Positions 24,312 to 36,688 are shown, counted from the first letter of the stretch. The stretch: 64,000 bases of DNA from Isoetes taiwanensis (GCA_021234155.1 JAJEKV010000040.1:2209799-2273798); one strand, 5' to 3'. Translations and numbers: made by a program. The notes: a model not told the origin generated them from the sequence alone.

Positions 24312-26975
24312 TGTTAGGTGGACAAGTTTTGAGTTGAAAGGTCAAACATAAAACTAGCGTTCATTAAATTGAGTAGTTGATATTGGCATGTCAAAGCAAT
24401 GATGCCACCCTTAATGGTTTATGACAATAATGTTGAAACTGTTTGTTTCAATCTCGTGCGATTTGTATACGTAAAGTTAGGGGGAGGAAATTTTAGTGTA
24501 TTACATGCCTAGATTAAAACCTATAATATTTTTGTGTGCAATGTTAAAAGGGATGGGCATCATTTTCTTAAAGTTATGGTCAACACAATGCCACGGGGCC
24601 TGAAATTTCCTGCCCCTAAATTTTACGTGGGAAAACATGTCGGAGGAGGCCCTTACCAGGCTCACCTTAACGGGGTCACCTTACCAGGCGATTATCTGGT
24701 TGAAATCAGAAAGGATATTATTATAAGATTTTGCATGGTTGTTGTTAGATATTAGGTATGTAAATACTGCGCAGAAGATAATCACGGCACCACAGTTTGA
24801 ATAGGAATCTAGGGCTCGATAAGGTCTTCGTTGAATTTAGAGGCTGATTGGTCTTCACATAGACCTTGAATGGGGAAAAGCGCGAGATAGCAATGAAGCA
24901 TGAATGGGCGACTATTCTTGGTGGTATGTGTGAATTTGCTTTCTGCTACTCGTAAGGTCGGATGGGGTTTTGCAAATACTGACTCCGGTTTACGTCGGCG
25001 ATTTTAGCTACAAGTAAATTAGTCTACATTTGCTTGTTTTTCTGTGATGTCTTTGAAAAAGAGCGTGAGGAATGGGAAGGTGTTTACCTTTCTGTGCCTC
25101 CTTCTACGGGCTTCGTTGAAAATTGGGTCTTCCTCACGGAAGCCCCATTGGAGAGGCGTTACATGGGGTCCTTCTCTTGAGTAGAAAGTTGAGTGCCATA
25201 GATGTGGCGTGACTTTGATGCAATGGGCAAGATGTGTCCACAAGCTTCTATGAAGCCCTTGTTGGTTTTACGCCCAGAAGATGCTTGGGCTGGGCTGCGG
25301 CATGGGCGTGGGTTGCAAGTGTGGATCACTTGCCTTTGCCGGGCGTCTTGAGGCCCAGATTAAAACCCCGAGGGCTATAAAGCGATACTATTATCTAGCC
25401 AAATCGAGAAAGGGTATTATTAGCTTAAGATTTTTTGCATGGTGTTCGATTACTTATTCATATTGGGCCTCAAAGCTAGCGAACATGATCACGGTATGCA
25501 AGGCCTCAAGAATAGACCACCATCATTACTTTGAAAGGCATGGTTGGGTATTGCATGAAAGATGTTGGTAAAATCACACTATATCCTACCATCTACTAAT
25601 GTCGGTGTGCTATTTAGAAGGAAAAAGGCACACGTATTTGAGATGGGAAATTTTGGAGATATGAAGAATCTTGTTGTTCTTGACAAATAAGAATCTCATT
25701 TTTGAATAAATTTTGCACACTTGTCAATTACCATGGATGCTTTGCTTTGTTGTATACTATAAGCTAGAATGAAGTTACGTCACGGAAATTTACTACTGTC
25801 TGGCTCTGGATCATACTTCAAACCGACTCATATCAATGACATGGTGTTGTGACTTGAAGTGTTCTTTGAATCTAGCCCTTTTTATACTGCGTCAAACGCA
25901 AGGACAATGCGCTATTTGGTTTGCCAAGGCATAGGGCTTTGTGCAGTGGAAAGAAGTAGGCACAGGCATATTGATGCTATTCTGCTAATGAGGAGGATAA
26001 TAATTTTGAGACATACGGTACTTCTTACATTTCTTTGATAGCCACGATGTGGTGATACTTGACACAGTGTGGACCATCCCGTCATAGATTTGATGTGTGT
26101 TATTGCCCAGTTTGGTAGAGTTCCTTGGAGTGTTGGACCTATGCAGTTCAGTTTTATTACGTTTTTCACGTATTTCTTTGTCATATAGGCTGCGGAGTAA
26201 TGGAGGTGACGGACCTAGTTCTTGGTGTGGAGCAACCGGTTGTATCACCTTTACGGTCTTTCACTATGCACGCCATAGATGCATCCCATCGGAACCCAGT
26301 TGGCGCTCCGGCTGAGCTAGAAGCGGCGTTCTCACGCTCAGGATTTGCAACAATGTCATTCGGAGGTGGGCACTACTTGTATAGGATTGGAAGCATCACT
26401 TCATCTGTGCTTTCGGCTGACGGCTTCAGTGCATTCTACATGACCGCTGATAGTGCCATAAAGCTGTGGAGTAGGAGCACTTAGGTGTTTCAGTTCCCGA
26501 AACTACATCTGATGCGTTCTCATATGAGCTTTACCACGAGCATTGCTTGTTGGAGATATAGGTTAGATCGTTAAAGGCATGCCTTGGTGAAACAGAGCCA
26601 TGAACTAGTGTTCTTATGTGCTTTGTTGTTTATGTTTTGTTATTTCTATATGAGCTTATTTATCCGTTGATGTGGGGATCATTTATTAATAGTGCTAGCG
26701 AGAACACGCTAGTGTTAGAGCTCAACTTCCTTGGCTTGGTTGAGACTCCTTCAACTTACGTGCACAATTTGTTTTTGGAAAAATGTATGGTTGTAGTATC
26801 AACATCTTTGTGATGTGTCATTGCCACTCCATGAAATACTGAGATCATTTGTTAAGTCATTTTTTATTGATGTTTTCATAGTAGCACTAACTTGTTTGAT
26901 GTATTAGTGGGCTTAGGCCTCGTATAGAAGCATCACTGTGTGGGATGGATTTTCTTGGATGAACATGGGAATCAT
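24312..26975. other. No supported gene
   Basis: Contains frames of 70-119 codons (minus 25019-25243, plus 25281-25571, plus 26125-26484) that match nothing I know. Codon patterns are not convincing. Confidence 0.4.
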
Positions 26976-27293
26976 GGGGTAAAGCATGTTAGGGTGTCCC
27001 TTAAAGTATTATTTTAGTGACTAAAAGGTACCTAAAAAGGTAGCGGGTAGATCTTGGTACACGGATATAATATTCAATATAAGGTATGTTTTAGAACTTT
27101 TTATATATATATATTGGTCTCAGATAGCATTATCTTTATCTTAACTTTGAATATTACCATGTCCTTGACTTTTATTTTGGATTTTTTGTAGTTTTAATGA
27201 AAAGAAAAATGAAAGTACGGTTGAAGTACCTAGTGTATATGTACTTTTACTTGAAGGTTCCAAAAGTGGTACACCTAACATCGCTTTACCCCC
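26976..27293. mobile_element. Short inverted-repeat element (MITE-like), copy 2, inverted relative to copy 1
   Basis: About 318 bp, starting GGGGTAAAGCATGTTAGGGTG and ending in the complement of GGGGTAAAGCGATGTTAGGTG, so the terminal inverted repeats are near perfect here. The interior matches copy 1 in reverse complement and contains an AT-rich stretch (TATATATATATA). The flanks ATCAT and ATCAG hint at a target duplication but are too short to trust. Confidence 0.8.
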
Positions 27294-28021
27294 ATCAGGG
27301 GATTCGACCCCCAGGAGCTCATGGTAATTTGATGGTCATAAGTCTTCTTTGGAATATTACGTATCATAGATATCAAACCATGGGATGGTTTTTGTGTTAA
27401 AGGGGTGAGTCAAATGGGGTGGATTTAACTCCATCTTGACTTGCATTCAAGGGCCTAAGCATTGGAACCCTTCCTAATATAGGGAAAGATACCCATGAAG
27501 CGCTCACTTAAGGGCAAAAACTTTGTCAAATAATTTTGTCCTCCTATTTTGGCATGCCATACTAGGCGACTCTTAGTAGACCCCTCTTTTATATTCTGCA
27601 ATTCTGACCTCTTTCACTTCTTTTTTTTCCTGGCAAAAAAGTTTTGGCCCTTGGATTAGTTTTCTTTCTTCTATGGTTTGTGGTGGTCGATTTTTCAGGA
27701 AATGGAAGCCGGCTGTTTTGGTAACCGGATTGGAGACATTTGGTGGCTCTTGCAGCTAGTGTAACTAGTGATCTTGCTTGTTGACAAGAAAGACGGCTTG
27801 GATGGAACAGGCAATTGGCACTTGGCAGAAGGAATAGAACAATTTTTAATCAAGATGCGGCATAATGTAGACATAGAAAGGCTCAAATTTGAGAAGGAAA
27901 AATGAATCAAATGGTGTAAATCATGCCCAGGAGATTATCCTTGGATAGCTTACACAGCCCATATTCCCCCAACATGACTTAGGCGGCATTTTATACAGAG
28001 ATTTGAAGGCAAAATTCAAGT
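27294..28021. other. No gene seen
   Basis: AT-rich spacer between the inverted-repeat element and the pentanucleotide array; only frames under 75 codons. Confidence 0.5.
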
Positions 28022-28087
28022 TTTTCTATTCTATTCTATTCTATTCTATTCTATTCTATTCTATTCTATTCTATTCTATTCTATTCT
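28022..28087. repeat. CTATT pentanucleotide microsatellite
   Basis: About twelve nearly perfect copies of CTATT, followed by CTGTG. The same pentamer on the other strand (AATAG, four copies) occurs at 46869-46889, and a TTGAA pentamer run occurs at 38225-38244. Confidence 0.97.
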
Positions 28088-28533
28088 GTGCTTAGATATA
28101 CATCTGATTTTTCTGGGGAGCATGGAACTTTAGAGAGCGAGCCCGAGTCAAGATGCATCAAATAGACCCAGCAAAAATCCAACAAGCAAATCGGTCCAGA
28201 TTGCTGATTGATTGCTTAATTATGAAGCATCTGATTAATCGCTTAATTTAAGAAGCATGTTCTTGGAATTATCGAGTCTAGAAGCTCTTGCCTTTATGTA
28301 TCGCTTCCATTGGCTACAAATGCCAAAAAATAGACCATAAATGCCCAACAATAGACTATGTACTCAATTCCACATGTGGAAAAAGGGAGTGGGCATTCAA
28401 ATGGGAAACTTCTGAAGGGCGATGGAGGGAGGATAAGGGTAACATTTGAAAGGTAGCGGATGGAGGAAGGGCACCCTCCCTTGTTGCAACGAGATTAGTA
28501 GGCGACAAGTAGCTGGCCATGATATGAATTGAT

Positions 28534-29187
28534 TGTTGGAAATTGGATAATTGCCACGACACTTGTTGTGACAAAATAAACAATTCAGTTGTAAATAATA
28601 AATTATATTGATCATGCCCACATTGGACCTTGAAGGTCGTGGGCCAATGTACATTTGATTAATTTTCATAAAGTTATATGATGAGAGTCCACTTGCCTTG
28701 ATATAGAGGCAAGATCATGTGGCCTCATCTTGAGATAGTATAAGGCATAATAAATTCCAATTTGTCGCGAATAACTCGGTCTTTCGCGAACAACTGCGTA
28801 AGTACATGTGGCTCGTCCTCTGGCGCTTGTTGATCCACGAGAAAAGCTCTGAGACCACGACTCTCGCCAGGAATCACATACATCGTGTCTCCTTACCCAA
28901 GATGGGATCTTTGAGCTTGTCACCGTACCCACGTCGTTGCTTGAGATTCCTTGACATATTGGCTTTCAAATAGTCTTGATGTAAACTAAAATAAGAAGCC
29001 TTGTTGAGGCGGTCGAGAGGAGCCACCATCGATTCACGATTCTAGGGATAACATGGCGGTGATCCTACTTGGTGCTCTTATAAATCGAGGATCTCTGCGA
29101 TATTATGTGCTCATTACGTCTTCTTTGATATTTAATCAAGCATCGTGTTCCTATTGTTCCATACTTTCTTTTTACTTTATGTTAATA
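28534..29187 (+). repeat. 5' LTR of the Copia element
   Basis: The first 70 bases and the last 170 or so align with the 3' LTR. Shared segments include ATTCTAGGGAT, GTGATCCTA, GATATTATGT.CTCATT and a TTAATCAAGCA.TCGTGTTC.TATTGTTCCAT.TTTC end. It is about 650 bp long and carries roughly 390 bp (about 28,600-29,000) that the 3' copy lacks. The common part ends at CTTTATG (29181), six bases before the primer site, so the exact end is uncertain. Confidence 0.8.
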
Positions 29188-29197
29188 TGGTATCAGG
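29188..29197 (+). promoter_or_regulatory. Primer-binding site for initiator-methionine tRNA
   Basis: TGGTATCAGG lies six bases after the last base shared by the LTRs. The first nine bases match the usual plant retroelement site complementary to the tRNA-iMet 3' end (TGGTATCAG); the following AG is lost. This is where reverse transcription would have been primed. Confidence 0.75.
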
Positions 29198-29540
29198 CTT
29201 ATTGATGAACTGAAGACAACAACTACACTCCTCCGTCAAGATGAAGATAAAAATTTTGAATCATGGGAAATGCTTACTATTAGTTTCCACAGGTTAGAAC
29301 CAAGCTATGTGAACAAGGGTTACGCTGAGAATTTAACCGTGTATGGAGACCAACTGTATAATCAGCTGATATAGAGAATGCAGAGATTTTGTTAATTGTG
29401 ACGAATTTATTTCCTTTAGTTTTATTATTCTCTATATCAATATTACCCAAAAAAAATTCAAGAGGACACGATCATTCAATGATGTCTATAGATTATCGTC
29501 CTTTGTTTGAATTATCACTTTCTGAAATGGATCGATTTGG

Positions 29541-31860
29541 ACTTTAGGAGGCCGAAATGGAGAGAGAATATCTGAAATTAGGTTGATTGGAGTTGAATAC
29601 GTATAAAATCCGGATCTTGGTGCCCAAGAATTGATTGACTTGCCAGTTAGGGCGAAATCTGATAGAAATGGCTAAAGCCCTTTAGCAGCAATCCGGGAAG
29701 GTTTAAGGGGCTCTTCTTGTGGATTAGATAACAGGCGGATCTCTCTCACGTAGTACTGACTTGAGTTAGATTACTTTGTGCGTAGTTAGGGTTAGGTTAG
29801 AATTAGAAAATATTTAACAATTAGTTTTAGTTGGCAAGGCAATAGTTGTGGGTTGAAATTAAAGCTAAGGTTATAAGTTAAATTATAATAGTAAGAGGTT
29901 AGTTGGAGCAAAGGTAGGTTACACGAGATTGATTAAAATTTGGAAACTGTTAGGCGGGTTTATGCTAATAGTCATAACTACATGAGCAATCTAATAACAA
30001 CTAGTTATAATTTAAAAAACCCTTTGGGATTAGTTAAAGTAAGAAAATAAAAACACAAGACACAAGTGTTATGTATGGAGGAAGTTTATAACGGTATATG
30101 TAATTGAATGCTATAGTTTTAGACATCAAATTTAAGCTTTAAATATGGATATTAACCTTGTTGTTAGTGAATGTAGGAAAGGTAGATAATTGTCTTTTAT
30201 TTGTGGTGATAGTTGCATATTGCATTATTGAGGCTATCATATTATTGAATCATAGTTGAACTTTTCTTGTTACATGCAGGTGTGTATGGAATTAACTTGA
30301 TGTAAGCTTGGTTAGGCATGGGTATAATAGTGGGAGTATATAATTGTCTATGATGTAATTCTTTGATATAGACCTGCAGGGGCGGTCTAGGTGGAAATGG
30401 TCTAGACTTCCTTTGGTTTTACTGCGATTGCTATACAAATATAGTAGTGTGTGGCTGGTATGACATAGGCTTTGTGGTATAGCGATGCTGAGGGCGAGAG
30501 CATAGTTCTAGTATGGGAGAAGGCGCTGGGCCCATGGTAGACACGGCACCGGTACTCGAACCTTGGATATTACTTTGTGGAAGTTCAGAGACAAGCATAA
30601 ATGGGTAGAAGCGATACTCATAGCGTCTGAGCGATTTTGCCCAGTTGGTGGGCATGTCGGTTAGGAAGCACGTTGCAGTTGGTATCAAAAGGATGCAAAA
30701 GGAATAATAGTGAAATAATATGCATCTGAGTATATATATACGTATATGTAGAGATTATACGGATAAATATCTTTGGTGATTAATAACAAATACAAGTATA
30801 GCGTGAAACTTGTTTGGGAAAGGCTGATAAATTGCGGTCAATTCTTTGAAGGAGCGGGGTGTGAGACTTAATACTTTGGTGTTGGGTACAGAGAGCAAGA
30901 TTCAGTGGGGATAGACTTACACTGGGGGTTTTTTTCCTAGTGCTTAACATTTATGTGCTTATACGTTGGTGGTTATGTATCTAGCACGAGAATAGGAATT
31001 GGATTGTATAAGCATGATTTGTTAATATGAGCATACGGCATGGATAGTGATTCTTTAATATTATTGAGATAATTAGGTTTTGCATGGTAATAACTTAGAT
31101 ATGTTTAAATTTCCATCATGATAGTAGAGGTGTATTTGTAATCCGTGGTAGAGGCTGGGATAGGTTAGATTGGTTAGGATGTCTGAAGAATGAGTTAAAA
31201 TAAAGAGATGGCAAGAACTACTTAAAAGGCAGTGGAATTTTTCTTGCATCTGGCCGGAATTAGGTATGATCTTTATTAGGAATGGAAAATATCACGAAAA
31301 GAAGTATGGGGAATAAGCAAATGGGCGTTGTGTGCCTTAGGAGGGCGAAATGTGGAAAGAATGTAAAATCGGAAGATTGGAGTAGAATTTGGGCGTGAAT
31401 AACACGATCTTGGTGTTGTCGATCTGAAACCTCTGAATCATGCTTGGTGGTAATGATCAAGGTCTTGAAGGCAAAATAGGGATGTCTTATGGCTTCCATG
31501 ATGATTCGAGGGCACGGAGGCGAGATCCGACGGCTGCGGTGCAGTCGTTTCTCACGTAGCGCCGTTGGGGACAAAAGCGGAACAAAAATGTTACTTGATT
31601 GGTTTTAGTTAGTAAAGGTAGTAGTAAGGTTAGGTTAAGAATTTAAAATAAGGCTATAGGATGAAATATATAGTAAGGAATAACATTTGGACTGGGAGTT
31701 TGGCGAGAATTTATTTAAGGGTGAGGCTAAGTTAATAGAAGGTATCTGGAGTAGTTTAAGTTATTAAGAATACGACACTGGGTAACCTAATAGGGTAGCT
31801 AGTTGGTATTAGGAAAAAACCTTTGGGAGGTGGTTAATATATAGAGGGTTAAATCATAAG
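29541..31860. repeat. Two related direct repeats of about 520 bp inside the Copia gag gap
   Basis: Segment A (about 29,541-30,050) and segment B (about 31,335-31,860) share a run of similar phrases in the same order. These are TTAGGAGG[CG]CGAAATG, GATTGGAGT, GATCTTGGTG, TCTCACGTAG, GTTAGGTTA and a shared CCTTTGGGA end. They lie about 1.8 kb apart in direct orientation. This could be the two LTRs of a small nested element or a segmental duplication; no coding sequence is seen between them. TGTGACG at 29397, near the gag break, resembles the LTR start at 17,698. Confidence 0.5.
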
Positions 31861-31877
31861 TTCCTAACCGGAGCGTA

Positions 31878-32330
31878 CCCTTAACCAATAGGCAAAAATC
31901 GTCTAAGCGTTTATGAGTAATTAAACTTCTACCCATTTATCTTTGGAATTGTCTAGGGAAACTACGAGCTTTTATTCAAGGTTGAATATAAAGGCGGTCT
32001 ACCATGGGCCGTTACCAGTCTCACTAGAACTATGCTCGTCCTCTCGAGCTTCAAAATACTCACTGTCTATATGTACCTTGTCACAATGATTACTAAGTCT
32101 TACTTAAATTACCCACATGCATATAGGTACCCATGGAGACTCGAACTTCGAGACACCTTTCGATACCATTTGTGGCGTTCTATCGACATGCCCTTAACCA
32201 AGCTGGGCAAAACGTCTAGGCGTTTTATGATGATGCAAGCTTCTACCATTTATGCCGGTGTCACCGAGGCGCCCCACGAGGCACATTCAAGGTTAGAATA
32301 CTCGGCGGTCTACCATGGGCCCGTTACGGT
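31878..32330. repeat. Pair of diverged 140-bp direct repeats
   Basis: The stretches 31878-32018 and 32191-32330 each run from CCCTTAACCAA through CGTCTA.GCGTTT, CTACCATTTAT and TTCAAGGTT to GGCGGTCTACCATGGGCC. They are about 312 bp apart. They belong to the foreign sequence lying within the Copia gag region; their origin was not recognised. Confidence 0.65.
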
Positions 32331-32810
32331 TGGCATGAGCCAGTTTGATCTTGGGACACGGCTGGGTGAAAGACCTTGATAGCTCAATGGCGCGATTCGG
32401 ATTGGCTTGGTGGTCAAAAAGAGAAAAGGCAAATGAAAGTGGCAAGATGGATCCGCAAGGAATTTGGGCGGCCAAGAGGAAGATATTGAGGTATTTAGAT
32501 GACACTTTCATTTTACCTCGAGATAGCTGGTATCATCTGCCAAGAGGCTTTGGGATGAAATAGAAAGAGCGCCTCTGCGCCAAATATTTTGCAATTGAGC
32601 AAATCTGTATGTTATAGTTTTGAATCTGAAGCTCGAAAGGGATGGCAGGTGTAGTTGGTGGAATCATCGCAAGCATCCCAAGCATTTGCAAATGATGAAC
32701 AAAGGAATTGATGATGATTTGGTGGTTGGGGCCTTTGCTCCTTGGTTTGCCAAACTTCGTATAACAATGTAAAAGAATATCATAAGTGTAATTGAAAAAA
32801 GTGGAATTGG

Positions 32811-32993
32811 GTGGGCATGTCAAATAAATCTGCTCAAAGAAAGGAATCCAAAAGAATTAGAGCAAAGGAGTTCCACCAAGGGATTCTGAGGCATTTGTCT
32901 CCCATAAGGAAGAAACAAAGAAAATGCTATAACTACGACAAAGCGAGGACATTTGGCAAAGAGTTGCTAAGCGACAAAAAGAAGAGAGCCTGA
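32811..32993 (+). pseudogene. Copia gag end with a ruined zinc knuckle
   Basis: The frame ends in a basic stretch holding KCYNYDKARTFGKELLSDKK. This lines up with the retroelement CX2CX4HX4C knuckle, but the second Cys is Tyr, the His is Thr and the last Cys is Leu. Only one zinc ligand is left. It sits 360 bp upstream of the protease, as expected for gag. Confidence 0.6.
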
Positions 32994-33339
32994 AGGAGAT
33001 GACAACAAAAGGAAAGAATTATGCACACAAGCTTCAGGATAAGTCATCGGCACCTCTGCTTGAGTCGTGATTATGAATCTGATAGTAGTAAGTCATTTGT
33101 ATCTGATGGATGGGCTTTTGTATGCATCAAAGATAGACATGAATATCAAATGATGACTGACATAACAGACCCCTTAAGAACCATTTGCTTCCTCAATAGC
33201 CTTGTTTTGCAGGATCTGCAAACATAGAATAATAATGAGAGTGTTACCCCTCATCCTTGATGTGATTGTGAAAGACTTTACAGTGCTGAATATCCTAGAC
33301 TGGGTGTGCGGTCGGACAAAATCAGCACCATTGCAAAGA

Positions 33340-34503
33340 GATCTCAAGGAATATGGTATTTGGATTTAGGGGCGACAGATCACATGACAGCCAAGTCGTC
33401 AATGTTTTGAGAATATCATGAAGTGGGCAAACGAAAAGTCAAAATTGACAAAGGAAGATTCGATATTGCAGGAGGAGACACCATCGCTTCTAACAGGGGA
33501 CTTAGAATTACATCATGCACTCCACTGGCCAGAACTTGAAGCAAATCTACTATCAATCTCTAAGCTTGATGATGCGGAGATGATAATCCAGTTTGGTCAC
33601 GGAAAATCTACCATTAAGGACAGGAACAAAAATCTTCTCGGCATGGGAGACAGTACAAGAACCCCAAAAATTATGTGAAGCCTGCATGTTAGAGAAAATG
33701 CACAGGAAGGAGTTTCCCAAAGGACAGAACCACCGAGCTTCAAAATGTCTTGAGCTTATGCACATGGACGTATGGGACAGAGCCAAGATCACTTCTATTA
33801 GAGGATCGGGATATTCTCTCTTGATTATTGACGATTTTAGTCGCAGAATGTGGGTGTATTTCCTCAAACATAAATCAGAAGTGTTCTCAAATTTTGTTCA
33901 TTGGAAGACTTTTGTGGAAAACCAAACTGATCTTAAAGTCAAAGATCCGCCTGAATCAAAGGGAGGAAATTCCTTAATAAAAGATGGATTTCATTCCTTA
34001 AGGGCGTAGGATTAAGTCATACTGCTGTGCAGGAAACATCAGCAAAATGGCATCGAAAGAAAAAGAAGAACACTCTTGGAACGTGCTCGGGCCCTCATGT
34101 TTGGCAATGATATCAAGCCATCCTTTTTGGTGAAGCGTACAGCACGTACGCTCAATAAAGTGCCCACCAAAGCTGATCCTTCTGGCGTGCAGAACTGGGC
34201 GGTAGAAGGCCATCTATTGATGATGTGAAAGTCTTTGGGTGCAATGCTTATGCCCACATGACGAATGACAATCTGTCCAATAAAGCCATTCCCTGCATGT
34301 TCATCAGATATGTTAATAATACGAAAGGATACAGACTTCACATTCCACACTCAAAACGGGTCATTGTTCAAAGAAATGTACGGTTTGATGAGATGCATTT
34401 TGACTTTGGCAAAGGCAAGAGGCCTCGCCCATTTGACATGAGCATCAACGATGACACTGATTCCGACTCAGATGGTGAAGTTGATGATAGGGCCACTATA
34501 TAG
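33340..34503 (+). pseudogene. Copia protease and integrase, degenerate
   Basis: The protease reads WYLDLGATDHMTAKSSMF (33354 on), so the active-site Asp-Ser/Thr-Gly has become DLG, and a TGA follows. Pre-integrase wording (LLSISKLDD; CEACMLEKMHRKEFPKG) leads to the integrase core with HMDVWD and LLIIDDFSRRMWVYF, which supplies two acidic residues of the DDE triad. The region of the third (about 33,950) is garbled by frameshifts. QNGIERKRRTLLERARALM (about 34,050) and the C-terminal part VFGCNAYAHMTNDNLSNKAI through VIVQRNVRFDEMHF (34225-34503) then follow. Reading requires several frame changes. The integrase would have inserted the element's DNA copy into chromosomes. Confidence 0.85.
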
Positions 34504-34699
34504 AAGCTACAAATGCTCCAGAATTGGATGTCTCTTCTGAGCCCAAGGAGAGTGATTTTGAAGCTGATCACTTTACCCACCGTGGCGAGCCTGCTCTCAT
34601 ACATTCTAGTAGAGTCAAGAAGACTACTAGCAGACTGCAAGAATATCTCAGTTCCAAACGGGATAAAACCTCTAGTTTTCTTGCATTTTATACCTCCAT

Positions 34700-36246
34700 T
34701 ATTCCAGACAAATCAGTTAATTGTGCCATGGCCATGCAAAGCTCAAACAAAGAGCACTGGATAGCAGCAATGGAAAAAGAATTTCAATCTCTCTTAAACA
34801 ATCAAACTTGAGATGTCACTGATCTACCCAAGGGCAGAAAAGCTCTTAACAGTAAATGGGTATACAAAGTAAAACATAATGAACACAATGAAATCAGCAA
34901 GTTCAAGGCCAGACTTCTGGCAAAGGATATTCTCAAGTGCCTGGCGTTGATTACAATGAAACTTTTGCCTCGGTAAGATTAACATCTGTTAGGACAGTTT
35001 TGGCACTTACAGCAAAATGTGGACTTGACTTGCAGAAGAACATAAAAACAGCCTTCCTTCATGGAAAGGTAGACAAAGAAGTGTATATGCGATAGGCCCC
35101 AGGCTTCATTCCTCCAGGTGCAGAAGGTAAAGTCTACTGAATATGAAGGGCCATATATGGCCTCAAACAGTCATCCTGCCAATGGCACCATACCATTAAT
35201 GACTTCTTCATCCAAATCGGCTTCACGAGGAGCCAAGCTGATTGGAATGTCTACACAAAGAGGTACCATGATTTTCTCATCATCATTGTCTTATATGTAG
35301 ATGATCTTATCCTCGGCAGTGACAATCCCAAACTCATGCAAGATACCAAAGTTGCCCTCAGCCAATGCTTCCATATGTGACTGACCTTGGCCAACGTCAC
35401 TATTTCCTTGGCATCCAAGTCTGCCTTAATTCTCAATTGCACACCATTACTATCCGTCAACATAAAGCCATTCAAAACCTCCTCAGCACATCCGATCTGC
35501 ACCAGAGCAAAGAAGTCTCTACCCCTGCCATCCACATAGCTCCTCCATCTTCCAAACCTCATGACCCATCCGACCTTGGAGGCCTATCATACCAGAGCAT
35601 CATAGGCTCCCTCATGCATTTTATGGTCTGCACCCGACCCAATATCTCCCAGGCCACTATCGCACTCATCGAATATCTTGAAAACCCTCACTCTGTGCAT
35701 TGGACCACGCTTAAATGCCTTTTTCGAGATTCGTATGCCACCTCCAACCTTGGATTTCGCTACAGAAGACTTCCTACATCCAAGCTCAACACTTCGAGAT
35801 TTTGCTGATGCTGACTATGCAGGAGACACAATAGAAAGCAAATTGCGCACAGGCTTTTGTTTCCTTCTGCAAGGGGAAGTGATCCCATGGTGCAGCCGAA
35901 AACAAAAGGCAACAGTTGCCTCTACCTGTGAAGCAGAATATATGGCACTCAGTAGTGCAGCTAAAGAATGCAAGTGTCTCAGAAGGACTTGATGAAATGT
36001 ATTTGCCTGCAAGCCATAGTGCAGCAATGTCATTTGCCAAAAATCCAACAAATTTCTCCAAAGCACATCGAAGTTCAATTTCATTTTACAAGAGAAAAGA
36101 TTGCCATGGGAGAAAATGTCATGCAACATTTGCGAACAAATCAAATGACTATTGATGTCTTTACAAAGCCATTGGGCAAGAAGAGATTTCTAGAATGGAT
36201 CAATGAATTAGGCATGATACCTGTCGGAAGACATCCACCAGAATAG
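34700..36246 (+). pseudogene. Copia reverse transcriptase and RNase H, degenerate
   Basis: Frames carry AMQSSNKEHWIAAMEKEFQS, then after a TGA (34809) ALNSKWVYKVKHNEHNEISK, then FLHGKVDKEVYM with a TAG. LYVDDLILGSDN follows, with the catalytic YVDD at 35294-35305, then HYFLGIQVCLNSQLH (about 35401-35445). RNase H reads FADADYAGD, then WCSRKQKATVASTCEAEYMA (about 35800-35960), and the tail reads RTNQMTIDVFTKPLGKKRF. The order and wording are those of Copia pol. Stops and shifts make it inactive, although the polymerase active-site motif itself survives. Confidence 0.9.
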
Positions 36247-36410
36247 AGCCAGAATAAAGCAAATGCAGCAGAGACAGATCTGTTCATCGTCTCATTGTTG
36301 TGTTTCTCATTCCAATTTCTCTTCTAGATTAATCTGTTGCAATCTGAAAGCATCAAATTATGCTCATGTTTGATCTAGACAGTTACAGAATAAGTTTATT
36401 TTGAGGGGGG

Positions 36411-36688
36411 TGTTGGAAATTGGATAATTGCCATGACATTTGTTGTGAAAAAATAAACAATTGTAAATCTAAAAATAGGAAACCATGTTTAGTGCGAGAT
36501 CCGAGGAAACACCGTCCAGTTCCTTATTCTAGGGATGGAAAATGCAGTGATCCTAGCATTGCTCCTATGTTTGAGGATCCCTCTGATATTATGTACTCAT
36601 TCTGTCTTGATGATAGTTAATCAAGCAGTCGTGTTCTTATTGTTCCATGATTTCCTTTTACTTTATGCTCCCATGTTCAAGATCAACA
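36411..36688 (+). repeat. 3' LTR of the Copia element, internally shorter than the 5' LTR
   Basis: It begins TGTTGG directly after the polypurine tract and aligns with both ends of the 5' LTR. It is only about 260-280 bp because the middle is missing or was never gained. The end is placed at CAACA, which pairs with the TGTTG start as in typical Copia LTRs; the sequence shared with the 5' LTR stops at CTTTATG (36667). Confidence 0.75.

Larger units (their letters stand above)
28534..36688 (+). mobile_element. Ty1/Copia LTR retrotransposon, old, broken and interrupted in gag
   Basis: The element is bounded by related LTRs starting TGTTGGAAATTGGATAATTG (28534 and 36411). A tRNA-iMet-type primer site, TGGTATCAGG, lies at 29188, and a polypurine tract (TTGAGGGGGG) ends at 36410. 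Between them come a start-of-gag fragment (about 29210-29390), a CCHC knuckle remnant (32925-32966), protease, integrase, reverse transcriptase with YVDD (35294-35305) and RNase H, in Copia order (integrase before reverse transcriptase). All domains carry stops or frameshifts, so the copy is not autonomous. About 3.1 kb between 29,400 and 32,560 does not read as gag and holds other repeats. No target-site duplication is visible. The 3' LTR end is taken at CAACA (36684-36688) and is uncertain by about 20 bp. Confidence 0.9.

Noticed and set aside
28021-28090. CRISPR-like or satellite array
   Set aside because: Simple five-base microsatellite with no spacers.
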